DNA from: JAWWPG01 sp033850885
Lineage (GTDB): Bacteria; Actinomycetota; Actinomycetes; Propionibacteriales; Nocardioidaceae
Assembly (NCBI GenBank): GCA_033850885.1
Contig: JAWWPG010000063.1
Span: 76,531 to 140,530 of the forward strand
Reading direction: 5' to 3'
DNA: 64,000 bases
Part shown: one piece after another, positions 27,565-35,318 of the stretch
How positions within the stretch are numbered: position 1 is the first letter of the stretch
How the letters are laid out: each line of letters opens with the position of its first letter
The notes under the pieces: model-generated
What the model saw: the letters and a program-made list of their open reading frames with translations, nothing else
Told to the model about the DNA's origin: nothing
Databases searched by the model: none
Made by a program: the position numbers and the translations under genes

Positions 27565-27705
27565 CTGCGGACGGACCTCGAGAACGCCGGAGCATCGTGG
27601 GTCGACGAGGAGGTCGTCGTCGACGGGAAACTGGTCTCCAGCCGCAAGCCAGACGACCTGCCGGCCTTCTGCGCGAAGGTTGTCGAGGTCTTCAGCGAAG
27701 CCTGA
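27565..27705 (+). pseudogene. 3' remnant of a DJ-1/PfpI-family intracellular protease gene
   Basis: The frame from 27565 to a TGA at 27705 translates to a 46-residue tail beginning LRTDLENAGASWVDEEVVV and ending KPDDLPAFCAKVVEVFSEA. This closely resembles the C-terminus of PfpI/YhbO-type proteins (strand DEEVVVDG, then SRKPDDLPAF). No start codon or upstream body exists; the sequence joins directly to the palindrome cluster at 27562. It is the trace of a gene whose 5' part has been lost or replaced. Confidence 0.72.
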
Positions 27706-27716
27706 ACCGCTCGCTG

Positions 27717-28367
27717 CTAGTCGGTCATCCGCAGAGCCTCGGCCATGGCCGCGGCGGCCTGTGCGACGAGGACGGCGACCCGCCTCTCGTCGAGCGACTC
27801 GACCGTGACGACCCCGAGTGACGCCTCGAGACCCGGCATGCCGATGACCGGCGCAGCCAGGCCGGTTGCGCCCTGTTGCAGCTCGCCGTGTGTCGTCACG
27901 ACGGCAGCGACGCCGCCTCGGCCGGCTACGATCGCCCGCCCGGCCGCCCCACGCTCGAGGGGGTGGCGGCTGCCGACCCGGTAGGCCACGTGGTACTCGG
28001 TCCACGTCGGCTCGACGACGCAGAGCGCGAGAGCCTCTCCAGCGTCGGAGATCGTGAAGTGCGCCGTCGCACCGGCGGCGTCGGCGAGCCGGCGGAGGAT
28101 CGGCCCGGCGGCTTGCCTGAGGGCGGGATGAAAGGCCGCGGCGAAGGAGAGGACGCTGGGCCCCAGTCGCACCCTGGCGTCCGCGGTACGGCGTACCAGG
28201 CCGTGATCCGCGAGGGTCGCCACCAGCCGGTACACGACGGGTCTGCCCAGGTCGAGCTCACGCGACAGCTCCGTCACCGTCATACCCGAAGCGCCGTGGT
28301 CAGCGACCAGCCGAAGGAGACGGATCCCCCGGTCCAGCGTCTGGGAGGTCTCTCCGCCTACTGCCAT
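27717..28367 (-). CDS. IclR-family transcriptional regulator
   Basis: 216 residues. The N-terminal winged helix (TLDRGIRLLRLVADHGASGMTVTELSRELDL) is followed by a short IclR effector domain (HFTISDAGEALALCVVE and AAGRAIVAGRGG). It is somewhat shorter than classical IclR proteins. IclR regulators commonly control aromatic degradation operons, so the nearby hmgA/fahA genes are candidate targets. It lies at the 3' side of the hydrogenase locus on the same strand but is separated from it by about 45 bp. Confidence 0.87.
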   Translation of the reverse strand: MAVGGETSQTLDRGIRLLRLVADHGASGMTVTELSRELDLGRPVVYRLVATLADHGLVRRTADARVRLGPSVLSFAAAFHPALRQAAGPILRRLADAAGATAHFTISDAGEALALCVVEPTWTEYHVAYRVGSRHPLERGAAGRAIVAGRGGVAAVVTTHGELQQGATGLAAPVIGMPGLEASLGVVTVESLDERRVAVLVAQAAAAMAEALRMTD

Positions 28368-28413
28368 GTCCCTATCACAGCACTGCCTGGTCGGCGCCAG
28401 CGTGCGGGCAGAC

Positions 28414-29175
28414 CTACCGGGTCGAGGCGAGGCCTCGGTTGCTCACGTCGAGCTGGCGGCGTTCATAGCCTTCGATCGATGTCGCCTGGTCGGTCGCGAG
28501 GATGTCACACACCCAGTCCCAGTGCACGGAGACGGTGTCGCCCACGTTGACGCAGTCAAGCATGGATCGCCCGTCATCGCTCCAGCGGACGTCGATCGTC
28601 TGGGGCGGACCGATGTCGAGACGGGCCCCGTCCCAGATGAGTGGTTTGACGCGCACGCTGGCTCGAGGGCCGTCGACCGCCTCGACGATCCCGGTGCGGA
28701 TGCGGCACTGGTCGAGCACTGACCGCGGCACGTCACTGTCCCGGTCGAGCAGACCGACCCAGGGATAGACGGCGAAGACATGGAACGCGTGGTGGGGCAC
28801 CACCGAGGCCTTCACGTCGGGGATTCCGCCGGCCCACTGACCTCCGTACTGGCCACGGAACCGGATCCGAAGCTGTTCCAGAAACCAGCCGGTGTCGATC
28901 TCGTCGAGCAGGTCGTTCCCTAGCCAGTACGCCTCGACGACCCTGACGTCGAGCGGGTCGGCGATGCCGCTCGCCTGCGCGATGAGCTGCAGGTATACCC
29001 AGGCACCCTCGAACTCACGAGCACGGCGGGCGATCTCCGCCGACGCCTCCGGTGACCCGCGGACGAGCAGCCCATGCGGGTCCCCGGGACCGCAGTACCC
29101 GAGCTCGTTCGGTGGGTAGGCGTACCGCGCGAAGAGCTCTGGTCCGGTTGTCCGGAGACGTCCGTCCTCGGTCAC
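28414..29175 (-). CDS. DUF6390-like hydrogenase-associated protein
   Basis: 253 residues; a cytoplasmic protein without membrane segments or signal. Conserved-looking parts are RYAYPPNELGYCGPGDP at the N-terminus, FEGAWVYLQLIAQASGI and HHAFHVFAVYPWVGLL in the middle, and VNVGDTVSVHWDWVCD at the C-terminus. It resembles proteins labelled DUF6390 that sit in actinobacterial hydrogenase clusters. It lies 8 bp after hypE and is the last gene of the locus. A maturation or regulatory role is likely by context only; family naming is from memory. Confidence 0.7.
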   Translation of the reverse strand: MTEDGRLRTTGPELFARYAYPPNELGYCGPGDPHGLLVRGSPEASAEIARRAREFEGAWVYLQLIAQASGIADPLDVRVVEAYWLGNDLLDEIDTGWFLEQLRIRFRGQYGGQWAGGIPDVKASVVPHHAFHVFAVYPWVGLLDRDSDVPRSVLDQCRIRTGIVEAVDGPRASVRVKPLIWDGARLDIGPPQTIDVRWSDDGRSMLDCVNVGDTVSVHWDWVCDILATDQATSIEGYERRQLDVSNRGLASTR

Positions 29176-29183
29176 AGCGCCCG

Positions 29184-30260
29184 CTAGCAGATCCGCGGCA
29201 GCTGTTCACCGATGGGCAGGTCGACGACACGCGTGCCGCCCAGTCCGGTCCTCGCCACCACCATGCCCGGGTGGTCGTCGACGCAGCTGCCGATAACCCG
29301 CGCGCCTTGTCCGTGCTCGTGGGAATGCATGGCGTCGAGGACCCGGTCCACGTCCTCCGGCGCCACCACCGCGAGCAGCTTGCCCTCGTTCGCGACATAG
29401 AGCGGGTCGAGGCCGAGCAGCCCGCAGGCATCCTTCACCGTCTGGGGGATGGGCAGGTCCCGCTCGACGAGCGAGAACCCGACCTTGGCCGCCTTGGCGA
29501 TCTCGTTCAAGGAGGCGGCGACTCCACCGCGGGTCGGGTCACGCAACACATGGAGATCGGCGCCGGATGCGATCATCGCCGCCACCAGGCCGTGCAAGGG
29601 TGCCGAGTCACTGCGGACCGTGGTTCCGAACTCCAAGCCCTCCCGGCAGCTCATCACCGCAACCCCATGGACCCCGATGTCTCCGCTGACGATCACGACA
29701 TCACCGACGGCCGCCCGCTCGGGCCGGATGTCGACGCCATCCGCGAGTACGCCGATGCCTGAGGTGTTGATGAAGACGCCGTCCCCGCTCCCGCTGTCCA
29801 CGACCTTGGTGTCACCGGTGACCAGCCTGACGCCGGCGCGCCGGGCCGCCTCGCCGACGGCCTCGGCGACCCTTCCGAGGTCGGTGAGGACGGTTCCCTC
29901 CTCGAGGATGAACGCCGTCGAGAGGACGAGAGGCGTCGCACCGGACATGGCCAGGTCGTTAACCGTGCCGTTCACGGCGAGATCTCCGATCGACCCGCCC
30001 GGGAAGAAGAGCGGCTTCACGACGTACGAGTCCGTCGAGAACGCCAGCCGCGTACCCGCGATGTCGATGACCGCTGAGTCTCCGAGCTGCGCGTCGGCGG
30101 CAGACCCGTAGGCAGGAAGGAACAGGTGCTCGATCAGCTCGGCCGACATCGCGCCGCCGCCACCATGACCCATCACGATGGCTGGGGTTTCCAGCAACGG
30201 AGCCGGACACACCCACGCGTTGAAGTCGAGCTCGTTCCCCCCCGAGATGGCTTGCGCCAT
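29184..30260 (-). CDS. hypE: Hydrogenase maturation protein HypE
   Basis: 358 residues of the PurM/HypE fold: GHGGGGAMS near the N-terminus, DSYVVKPLFFPGGSIGDLAVNGTVNDLAMSGA region, and DPTRGGVAASLNE. The C-terminus is PRIC, ending in the essential Cys that HypF carbamoylates and HypE then dehydrates to a thiocyanate, the source of the active-site CN ligands. The ATG at 30260 lies 2 bp past the hypD stop. The frame extends upstream inside hypD without homology, so longer starts are rejected. Confidence 0.95.
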   Translation of the reverse strand: MAQAISGGNELDFNAWVCPAPLLETPAIVMGHGGGGAMSAELIEHLFLPAYGSAADAQLGDSAVIDIAGTRLAFSTDSYVVKPLFFPGGSIGDLAVNGTVNDLAMSGATPLVLSTAFILEEGTVLTDLGRVAEAVGEAARRAGVRLVTGDTKVVDSGSGDGVFINTSGIGVLADGVDIRPERAAVGDVVIVSGDIGVHGVAVMSCREGLEFGTTVRSDSAPLHGLVAAMIASGADLHVLRDPTRGGVAASLNEIAKAAKVGFSLVERDLPIPQTVKDACGLLGLDPLYVANEGKLLAVVAPEDVDRVLDAMHSHEHGQGARVIGSCVDDHPGMVVARTGLGGTRVVDLPIGEQLPRIC

Positions 30261-30262
30261 GG

Positions 30263-31363
30263 TCAGCTCCCCACGAGCTCGAGCCGGCGGTAGAGGTAGT
30301 ACGCGGCGCAGGCACCCTCGGATGAGACCATGGTCGCACCGAGCGGGTTGCGTGGCGTGCACTCCTTGCCGAACGCCGCGCACTCGTGCGGCTTGATAAG
30401 TCCCTGCAGCACCTCACCGGAGCGACACAGCGCCGACTCGTCGGTGTGGATCCCAGTGACCTCGAAGCGCTTCTCGGCGTCGTAGTCGGCGTACCTCTCC
30501 GACAGCTGCCAGCCGCTCTGCGGGATCATGCCGATGCCCCGCCACGCTCGGTCGGTGAGCTCGAAGACGTCGTTGAGCATCGCCTTCGCCGCCACGTTGC
30601 CCTCCGGCGAGACTGCGCGGGGATACGCGTTCTCCAGCTCGTAGCGCCCCTCCTCGAGCTGCACCACGGTCTTGCGGATGCCCTCCAGGATGTCGAGCGG
30701 TTCGAATCCGGTGACCACGATCGGCACCTTGTACTTGTCGACGAGCGGCGGGTACTCCTGCGTCCCCATCACGCTGCAGACGTGGCCGGCCGCCAGGAAG
30801 GCCTGCACCCGGCAGGTCGGCGACTCCATGATCGCTGCGATGGCCGGCGGTACCAAGACGTGTGAGACGAGGAGTGAGAAGTTCTTGATCCCCAGTCTCT
30901 TGGCCTGGAACACCGTCATGGCGTTGGCCGGTGCGGTGGTCTCGAAGCCGATGCCGAAGAAGACAACCTCGCGGTCGGGGTTCTCTCGCGCCAGGTTCAA
31001 GGCGTCGAGCGGAGAGTAGACGACGCGGACGTCGCCCCCCTCACTCTTGATCCGGAAGAGGTCCTGCGAGCTGCCGGGCACGCGCAGCATGTCTCCGAAC
31101 GAGCAGAAGATGACGCCAGGACGGGCGGCGATCTCGAGGGCCTTGTCGATGATCTCGAGCGGAGTGACACAGACCGGGCAGCCCGGGCCGTGGATCATCT
31201 CGATGCCCTCGGGAAGGAGCTGGTCGATGCCGTGCCGGATGATCGAGTGGGTCTGCCCGCCGCAGACCTCCATCATCGCCCAGGGACGGGTGGTGATCTG
31301 GTGGATCTGGTCGAGCAGCTTCTTGGCCAGGTCAGGGTTGCTGAACTCGTCAAAGTACTTCAC
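30263..31363 (-). CDS. hypD: Hydrogenase maturation protein HypD
   Basis: 366 residues with the HypD signatures MEVCGGQTHSI, GPGCPVCVTP, FGIGFETTAP and AGHVCSVMG, and a C-terminal Cys-rich region that holds a [4Fe-4S] cluster. HypD with HypC assembles the Fe(CN)2CO unit of the active site. It starts at a GTG that overlaps the stop of a 27-codon leader frame (GTGA). That leader starts from a duplicated copy of the same ribosome-binding region. Confidence 0.95.
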   Translation of the reverse strand: MKYFDEFSNPDLAKKLLDQIHQITTRPWAMMEVCGGQTHSIIRHGIDQLLPEGIEMIHGPGCPVCVTPLEIIDKALEIAARPGVIFCSFGDMLRVPGSSQDLFRIKSEGGDVRVVYSPLDALNLARENPDREVVFFGIGFETTAPANAMTVFQAKRLGIKNFSLLVSHVLVPPAIAAIMESPTCRVQAFLAAGHVCSVMGTQEYPPLVDKYKVPIVVTGFEPLDILEGIRKTVVQLEEGRYELENAYPRAVSPEGNVAAKAMLNDVFELTDRAWRGIGMIPQSGWQLSERYADYDAEKRFEVTGIHTDESALCRSGEVLQGLIKPHECAAFGKECTPRNPLGATMVSSEGACAAYYLYRRLELVGS

Positions 31364-31443
31364 GGTGTCTCCTCATTCCTGGCTGGGGTGGTCGGGGCGA
31401 GTTTCACGTCTCGTTCAGGGACCGGTCCTTGCGGGGACGGCAC
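31360..31443 (-). other. Possible 27-codon leader frame coupled to hypD
   Basis: On the minus strand a GTG at 31443 is preceded by the same ATGAGGAGACACC ribosome-binding context as hypD. It opens a 27-codon frame (begins VPSPQGPVPERD) whose TGA overlaps the hypD GTG. It could be translated and couple hypC to hypD, or be an accidental product of the local duplication. No homology is recognised. Confidence 0.35.
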
Positions 31444-31470
31444 GGTGTCTCCTCATTCCTGGCTGGGGTG
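31361..31470. repeat. 30-bp direct repeat duplicating the hypD start region
   Basis: An identical 30-bp sequence (CACGGTGTCTCCTCATTCCT plus GGCTGGGGTG) occurs at 31361-31390 and 31441-31470, an 80-bp period. Each copy contains, on the minus strand, an AGGAG ribosome-binding site and a GTG start. The copies sit between hypC and hypD. Confidence 0.93.
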
Positions 31471-31472
31471 GG

Positions 31473-31775
31473 TCACGGGTGGGCCGAGGGTGGGTAGGTT
31501 TCGCCTGCCTGCTTCGCGGCCAGGGCGAAGCCGTCGCCGAACTCCTCCTCCAAGATGCCGAGCTTGTCGAAGTTGGCGAGGGTCTCCTGGGCCGCCGCCT
31601 CGTCCATCCGTTGGATGGCGAAGCCGACGTGCACCATCACATATTCGCCGATCTGAATGTCGGGGATGTACTGCAGGCAGACGTCCTTTTTCACCCCACC
31701 GAAGTCAACCTCGGCCATCGGCGTCTGGTCGCGCTCCTCGATGCTGATGACCCTGCCGGGCACTGCTAGGCACAT
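31473..31775 (-). CDS. hypC: Hydrogenase maturation chaperone HypC (stand-alone)
   Basis: 100 residues beginning MCLAVPGRV, the invariant HypC N-terminus whose Cys2 binds the Fe(CN)2CO moiety and the large-subunit precursor. YVMVHVGFAIQRMDEAAA is the second family block. GAGGAGCTGG precedes the ATG. This is the second HypC domain of the locus; the other is fused to HypF just upstream. A short hairpin and a TATAAA-like element lie between the two genes. Confidence 0.94.
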   Translation of the reverse strand: MCLAVPGRVISIEERDQTPMAEVDFGGVKKDVCLQYIPDIQIGEYVMVHVGFAIQRMDEAAAQETLANFDKLGILEEEFGDGFALAAKQAGETYPPSAHP

Positions 31776-31813
31776 ACGACCAGCTCCTCTCGTCCGATCC
31801 TTTATACGCCTTG

Positions 31814-31839
31814 CTGGACCCCGCCGTAAGGGGGTTCAG
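31814..31839. terminator. Hairpin between hypCF fusion and hypC
   Basis: CTGGACCCC (31814-31822) pairs with GGGGTTCAG (31831-31839), 9 bp with one wobble, around an 8-nt loop. No U-tract follows on the minus strand, so it may be a partial terminator or an mRNA-processing stem rather than a true terminator. Confidence 0.4.
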
Positions 31840-31858
31840 TCGATACAGACAAGCGGTG

Positions 31859-34402
31859 CTACCTGGCGCCGGCAATGAGAGTCTGACCAAGCGCAAGTCC
31901 GCCGTCGTTCGGTGGTAGCCGGACCGGGACGAGAACCTCGAACTCCTCGGCCCGCAGGCGCCGCACCGCCTCACCGAGGAGCCGGGCGTTCTGGAACACT
32001 CCCCCGCCCAGCACCACGGTGTTCAGCAGGCCCGTGTCGTCGTCGGACGCGCGGGCCCGCAGGGCGACGACGACCATCGCGTCCACAACGGCCGAGTGGA
32101 ACTGCCCGGCGATCCGGTCCACGGGCACCCCGCCGCGAAGGTCACGCACGATCGCCGACAGGAGCGGTGCCGGGTCGAGGAGCAAAGGGCCCTGCTCGGA
32201 CGGGGAGAGCATGAACCGGTAGTCGGCCGCCCCGGTGTCCGGTGCGGCGACCGACTCGAGCACCATGGCCGCCTCCGCCTCGTACGACGCGGTGTGACGC
32301 ATACCCGTCAGTGACGCGACCGCATCGAAGAGGCGACCCATGCTCGAGGTCGGCACGCAGCCGAAACCGGTGCCGAGCTGGTGTCTGAGCACGGAGAGCT
32401 CGTCGGCAGGACAGGCGGCAACGGGCGGCAGCTGCGGCGACCAGTCGATGCCTGCCGAACGCAGATGCGACAGCGCCATCCGGTAAGGGCGCTCGACACT
32501 GGCGTCGCCACCGGCGAGCGACACGTTGGAGAGGTGGGCGAAGCGACGGAACCCCGAGTAGTCGGCGATGAGCACCTCACCGCCCCAGATCGCGTGATCG
32601 GGTCCGTATCCGGTCCCGTCGAACGCGAACCCGATCACGGGTGCGGTCCCGTCCAGGCCGTGCTCACCCATCACGGATGCCACGTGGGCATGGTGGTGCT
32701 GGACCGAGGTGAGGTCTCGTCCGTCGCGGTGGGTAACCGCCCAGCGCGTCGACCGGTATCCCGGGTGGTCGTCGCACACGAGGACCGCCGGACTGACGCC
32801 GGTGAGCTCCTCGAGGTGGCGTTCGGTCGCGTCGAATGCGTCGACCGTGGCGACGTCGTCCATGTCGCCGATGTGCTGGCTGAACCACAGATGCCTGCCC
32901 TCGGCGACGGCACAGGTGTTCTTCAGGTCGGCTCCCACCGCGAGGGTGGGAGGTACGTCGAAGGGCAGGGCGATCGGCATCGGCGCGTATCCCCGGGATC
33001 GCCGGATCGGCAGCTCCGCGCCCTCCACCACCCTCGCGACCGAGTCGTCGCAAGGCACGTGGATACGACGCGCATGGGTCAGCCAACCGTCGACGAGCGG
33101 GGACAGTCGCACGAGCGCGTCGTCATCGTCGGTGACGATCGGCTCTCCGCCGCGGTTGCCGGACGTCATGACGAGGGCTCGCGGGCCCGACGAGTCACCG
33201 GCCAGTCCCATCAGCAGCACATGAGACCCGCTGTAGGGAAGCAGCACGCCGAGCTCGTCGGTGTCGGGCGCGACGCTCTCGGCAACGGAGATCGCCGCGT
33301 CCGCTCGGCGTCGCAGCAGCGCGATGGGCCGGCGCGGGTCCGTGAGCAGGCGCTCCTCGGCGGCGTCCATCCAGACGATGTCGCGGGCCGCTGCGAGGTC
33401 CGCGACCATGATCGCGAAGGGCTTGTTGCCGCGTTGCTTACGGCGGCGCAACTCGGCGACCGCGTCCTCGTTCTCCGCATCGCAGACCAGGTGGTAGCCG
33501 CCGATCCCCTTGACGGCGAGGATCGCGCCGATGGAGAGCTTGTAGCGCGCGAACGCCAGGCTCTCGCCGTCGCCACTGATCCGGCCTTCGGAGTCGACGT
33601 ACTCGAGGTGCGGCCCGCATTCCGGGCACGCGATCGGCTGCGCGTGGAAACGGCGGTCGGTCGGATCCTCGTACTCGGCTCTGCACCGGTCACACATCGC
33701 GAAATCGGCCATCGTCGTCGCCGGCCGGTCATAGGGCAGCTCGGTGATGATGGTGAACCGCGGTCCACAGTTGGTGCAGGTGATGAACGGGTGCCGGTAT
33801 CTCCGGTCGTGGGGGTCGGTCAGCTCACGCAGGCAGTCGTCGCACGTGGCAACGTCCGGGCTGGCCAGGGTACGGCGACCTTCCGCTCGCTGGGAGTGCT
33901 CGATGAGGAAGCCGGTGCCGCCGGTCGGGGCCACGTCGCTGACCTGGATCGACTCGACGACCGATAGCGGCGGGGCATCGGTGCGCAACCGCGCGCTGAA
34001 CGCGTCCACGGCCGCCGTCGGGCCTTCCACCTCCGCGATGACGCCGGCAGAGTTGTTGATCACGGACCCGGAGAGTGCCAGGTCGGATGCCAGGACGTAG
34101 ACGAACGGGCGGAACCCGACACCCTGGACGAGGCCGGTGATCTCGAAACGCTTGCGAACCCTGGTCTCCCGCGCCTGCCCGACCAGCTCGAGTCCTGCCA
34201 TCGCCTCCCGGGCGCCGGCCTCGTCGACGCGCTCGACGGCGAACCCCATGTGGATGACGACCCAGTCACCCGCGTCGAGGTTCTCGTCCTCCAGCATCCC
34301 GATGTTCACCTTGCGCTCGGCTCCGGCCACGTCGACGAGCGCGAGCTGCCCGTGGTAGCCGTCGAGGAGCTTGATCACCTGCCCGGGGATCCCGAGGCAC
34401 AC
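31859..34402 (-). CDS. hypF: HypC-HypF fusion: carbamoyltransferase with N-terminal HypC domain
   Basis: 847 residues. Residues 1 to about 80 are a complete HypC domain (MCLGIPGQV, then DWVVIHMGFAVERVDEAGA). The rest is a full HypF: acylphosphatase ITGLVQGVGFRPFVY; zinc fingers CDDCLRE, CTNCGPRF, CDRCRAEY and CPECGP; a YrdC domain; and a Kae1-like carbamoyltransferase with VQHHHAHVASVMGEHGL. HypF carbamoylates the HypE C-terminal Cys. The GTG start directly encodes the HypC Met-Cys, so the fusion is real and not an annotation artefact. It overlaps the protease gene by 28 bp. Confidence 0.93.
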   Translation of the reverse strand: MCLGIPGQVIKLLDGYHGQLALVDVAGAERKVNIGMLEDENLDAGDWVVIHMGFAVERVDEAGAREAMAGLELVGQARETRVRKRFEITGLVQGVGFRPFVYVLASDLALSGSVINNSAGVIAEVEGPTAAVDAFSARLRTDAPPLSVVESIQVSDVAPTGGTGFLIEHSQRAEGRRTLASPDVATCDDCLRELTDPHDRRYRHPFITCTNCGPRFTIITELPYDRPATTMADFAMCDRCRAEYEDPTDRRFHAQPIACPECGPHLEYVDSEGRISGDGESLAFARYKLSIGAILAVKGIGGYHLVCDAENEDAVAELRRRKQRGNKPFAIMVADLAAARDIVWMDAAEERLLTDPRRPIALLRRRADAAISVAESVAPDTDELGVLLPYSGSHVLLMGLAGDSSGPRALVMTSGNRGGEPIVTDDDDALVRLSPLVDGWLTHARRIHVPCDDSVARVVEGAELPIRRSRGYAPMPIALPFDVPPTLAVGADLKNTCAVAEGRHLWFSQHIGDMDDVATVDAFDATERHLEELTGVSPAVLVCDDHPGYRSTRWAVTHRDGRDLTSVQHHHAHVASVMGEHGLDGTAPVIGFAFDGTGYGPDHAIWGGEVLIADYSGFRRFAHLSNVSLAGGDASVERPYRMALSHLRSAGIDWSPQLPPVAACPADELSVLRHQLGTGFGCVPTSSMGRLFDAVASLTGMRHTASYEAEAAMVLESVAAPDTGAADYRFMLSPSEQGPLLLDPAPLLSAIVRDLRGGVPVDRIAGQFHSAVVDAMVVVALRARASDDDTGLLNTVVLGGGVFQNARLLGEAVRRLRAEEFEVLVPVRLPPNDGGLALGQTLIAGAR

Positions 34403-34902
34403 TCGACGTCACCTCCCGCCGAAGCCTTGGGCACCAGCAAGTCGTCGACAAGCCTGCTGGTCATCACGATCGCGTCGTCGACCGCCCCCGCAACCGGATC
34501 CGAGAGCCCGATGTTCTCCTCGAGGCTGGCCGGAGAGCACCCGACGACGTATGTCGGAGGCAACGTACCGCCGAGGGCTCCGAGGCTTGCGAGTACCGCC
34601 ACCGGGTTCATCCCGTGCGGGTCGAAGTCCCCCTCTCCGAGGTCGTCGGGACCCACCTCGAGCAACGTGAGGGTCCCCGGCCTGCTGTCGGGACCGCCGG
34701 GGACGGCGTCGACGATCACGAGGGCCTCGTATCCCTCGAGCAGGTCGTATGCCAAGTGCATGCCGCGGATCCCGTAGTCCACGACCCGTAGACCGGCTAA
34801 GTCATGACGGGTCTCGGCGAATCGGCGGACCACTTCCGGCCCGAAGCCATCATCGCTCAAGAAGATATTGCCGATGCCGGCAACCAGGATCCTTTCCGGC
34901 AC
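34375..34902 (-). CDS. Hydrogenase maturation endopeptidase
   Basis: 175 residues from a GTG at 34902. Starts further upstream run through a separate small gene and lack homology. ILVAGIGNIFLSDDGFGPEVVRR at the N-terminus, the YGIRGMHLAYDLL block and VDAVPGG carry the nickel-sensing acidic and His residues of HyaD/HycI-type proteases. It removes the C-terminal tail of the large subunit once nickel is inserted. It lies 1 bp after the DUF6893-like gene and overlaps the HypC-HypF gene. Confidence 0.92.
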   Translation of the reverse strand: MPERILVAGIGNIFLSDDGFGPEVVRRFAETRHDLAGLRVVDYGIRGMHLAYDLLEGYEALVIVDAVPGGPDSRPGTLTLLEVGPDDLGEGDFDPHGMNPVAVLASLGALGGTLPPTYVVGCSPASLEENIGLSDPVAGAVDDAIVMTSRLVDDLLVPKASAGGDVECASGSPGR

Positions 34903-34903
34903 C

Positions 34904-35023
34904 TTACATCTTCCGAATGGCGAGGTAACGGCGGATATCGGGTATGGAGCGGAGCACGAGTGCCAAACCGACAAGCACGACGGCGATAACGAGTAGGACC
35001 GCGATCCATCCGACGATGGCCAT
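34904..35023 (-). CDS. DUF6893-like 39-aa single-span membrane protein (copy 2)
   Basis: 39 residues: MAIVGWIAVLLVIAVVLVG starts a single transmembrane helix, and the tail is RSIPDIRRYLAIRKM. GGGAG precedes the ATG by 5 nt. The RSIPDIRRYL tail is shared with the second mini-protein at 35199-35318, and both resemble small actinobacterial DUF6893 proteins. The stop is 1 bp before the protease start. It may anchor the hydrogenase or an accessory protein at the membrane; that is inference. Confidence 0.78.
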   Translation of the reverse strand: MAIVGWIAVLLVIAVVLVGLALVLRSIPDIRRYLAIRKM

Positions 35024-35198
35024 TGAGGCTCCCTTTTCAGCGACATCTGGACCGACGTCTCATAACGCCGGTGAATAGAGTGTCTCACCCTTTTACCCAA
35101 TTGCGGGTTATGACACGGAATCGCTGACTGTCAGCCACCGTCGCCCGTCGGCAGGTGGGGAGCATCGTCGGAGCCTTGCGAGTCCACCGAGGTGCCGT

Positions 35199-35318
35199 TC
35201 ACATCTGGCGCATCTTCAGATACCTGCGGATGTCGGGGAGCGAGCGTACTGCGAGGACGGCCGCACCCAGTGTGAGAGTCGTCAAGAGCGCGGCTGTGAT
35301 GTTTCCCAAGGTCTTCAT
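35199..35318 (-). CDS. DUF6893-like 39-aa single-span membrane protein (copy 1)
   Basis: 39 residues: MKTLGNITAALLTTLTLGAA begins a single hydrophobic helix, and the tail is VRSLPDIRRYLKMRQM. The ATG overlaps the TGA of the upstream 482-residue gene (ATGA) and has GAGGAGAAG upstream. Length and tail match the second copy 175 bp downstream (RS-L/I-PDIRRYL). Two such paralogues in one hydrogenase operon suggest a structural or anchoring role. Confidence 0.78.
   Translation of the reverse strand: MKTLGNITAALLTTLTLGAAVLAVRSLPDIRRYLKMRQM

Noticed and set aside
32381..33967. 528-codon plus-strand frame over hypF
   Set aside because: Antisense shadow of the carbamoyltransferase.
35070..35088. GTGA-N10-TCAC dyad between the two mini-protein genes
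   Set aside because: Looks CRP-like but the spacer is 10 nt instead of 6, so it does not fit a CRP/FNR site.
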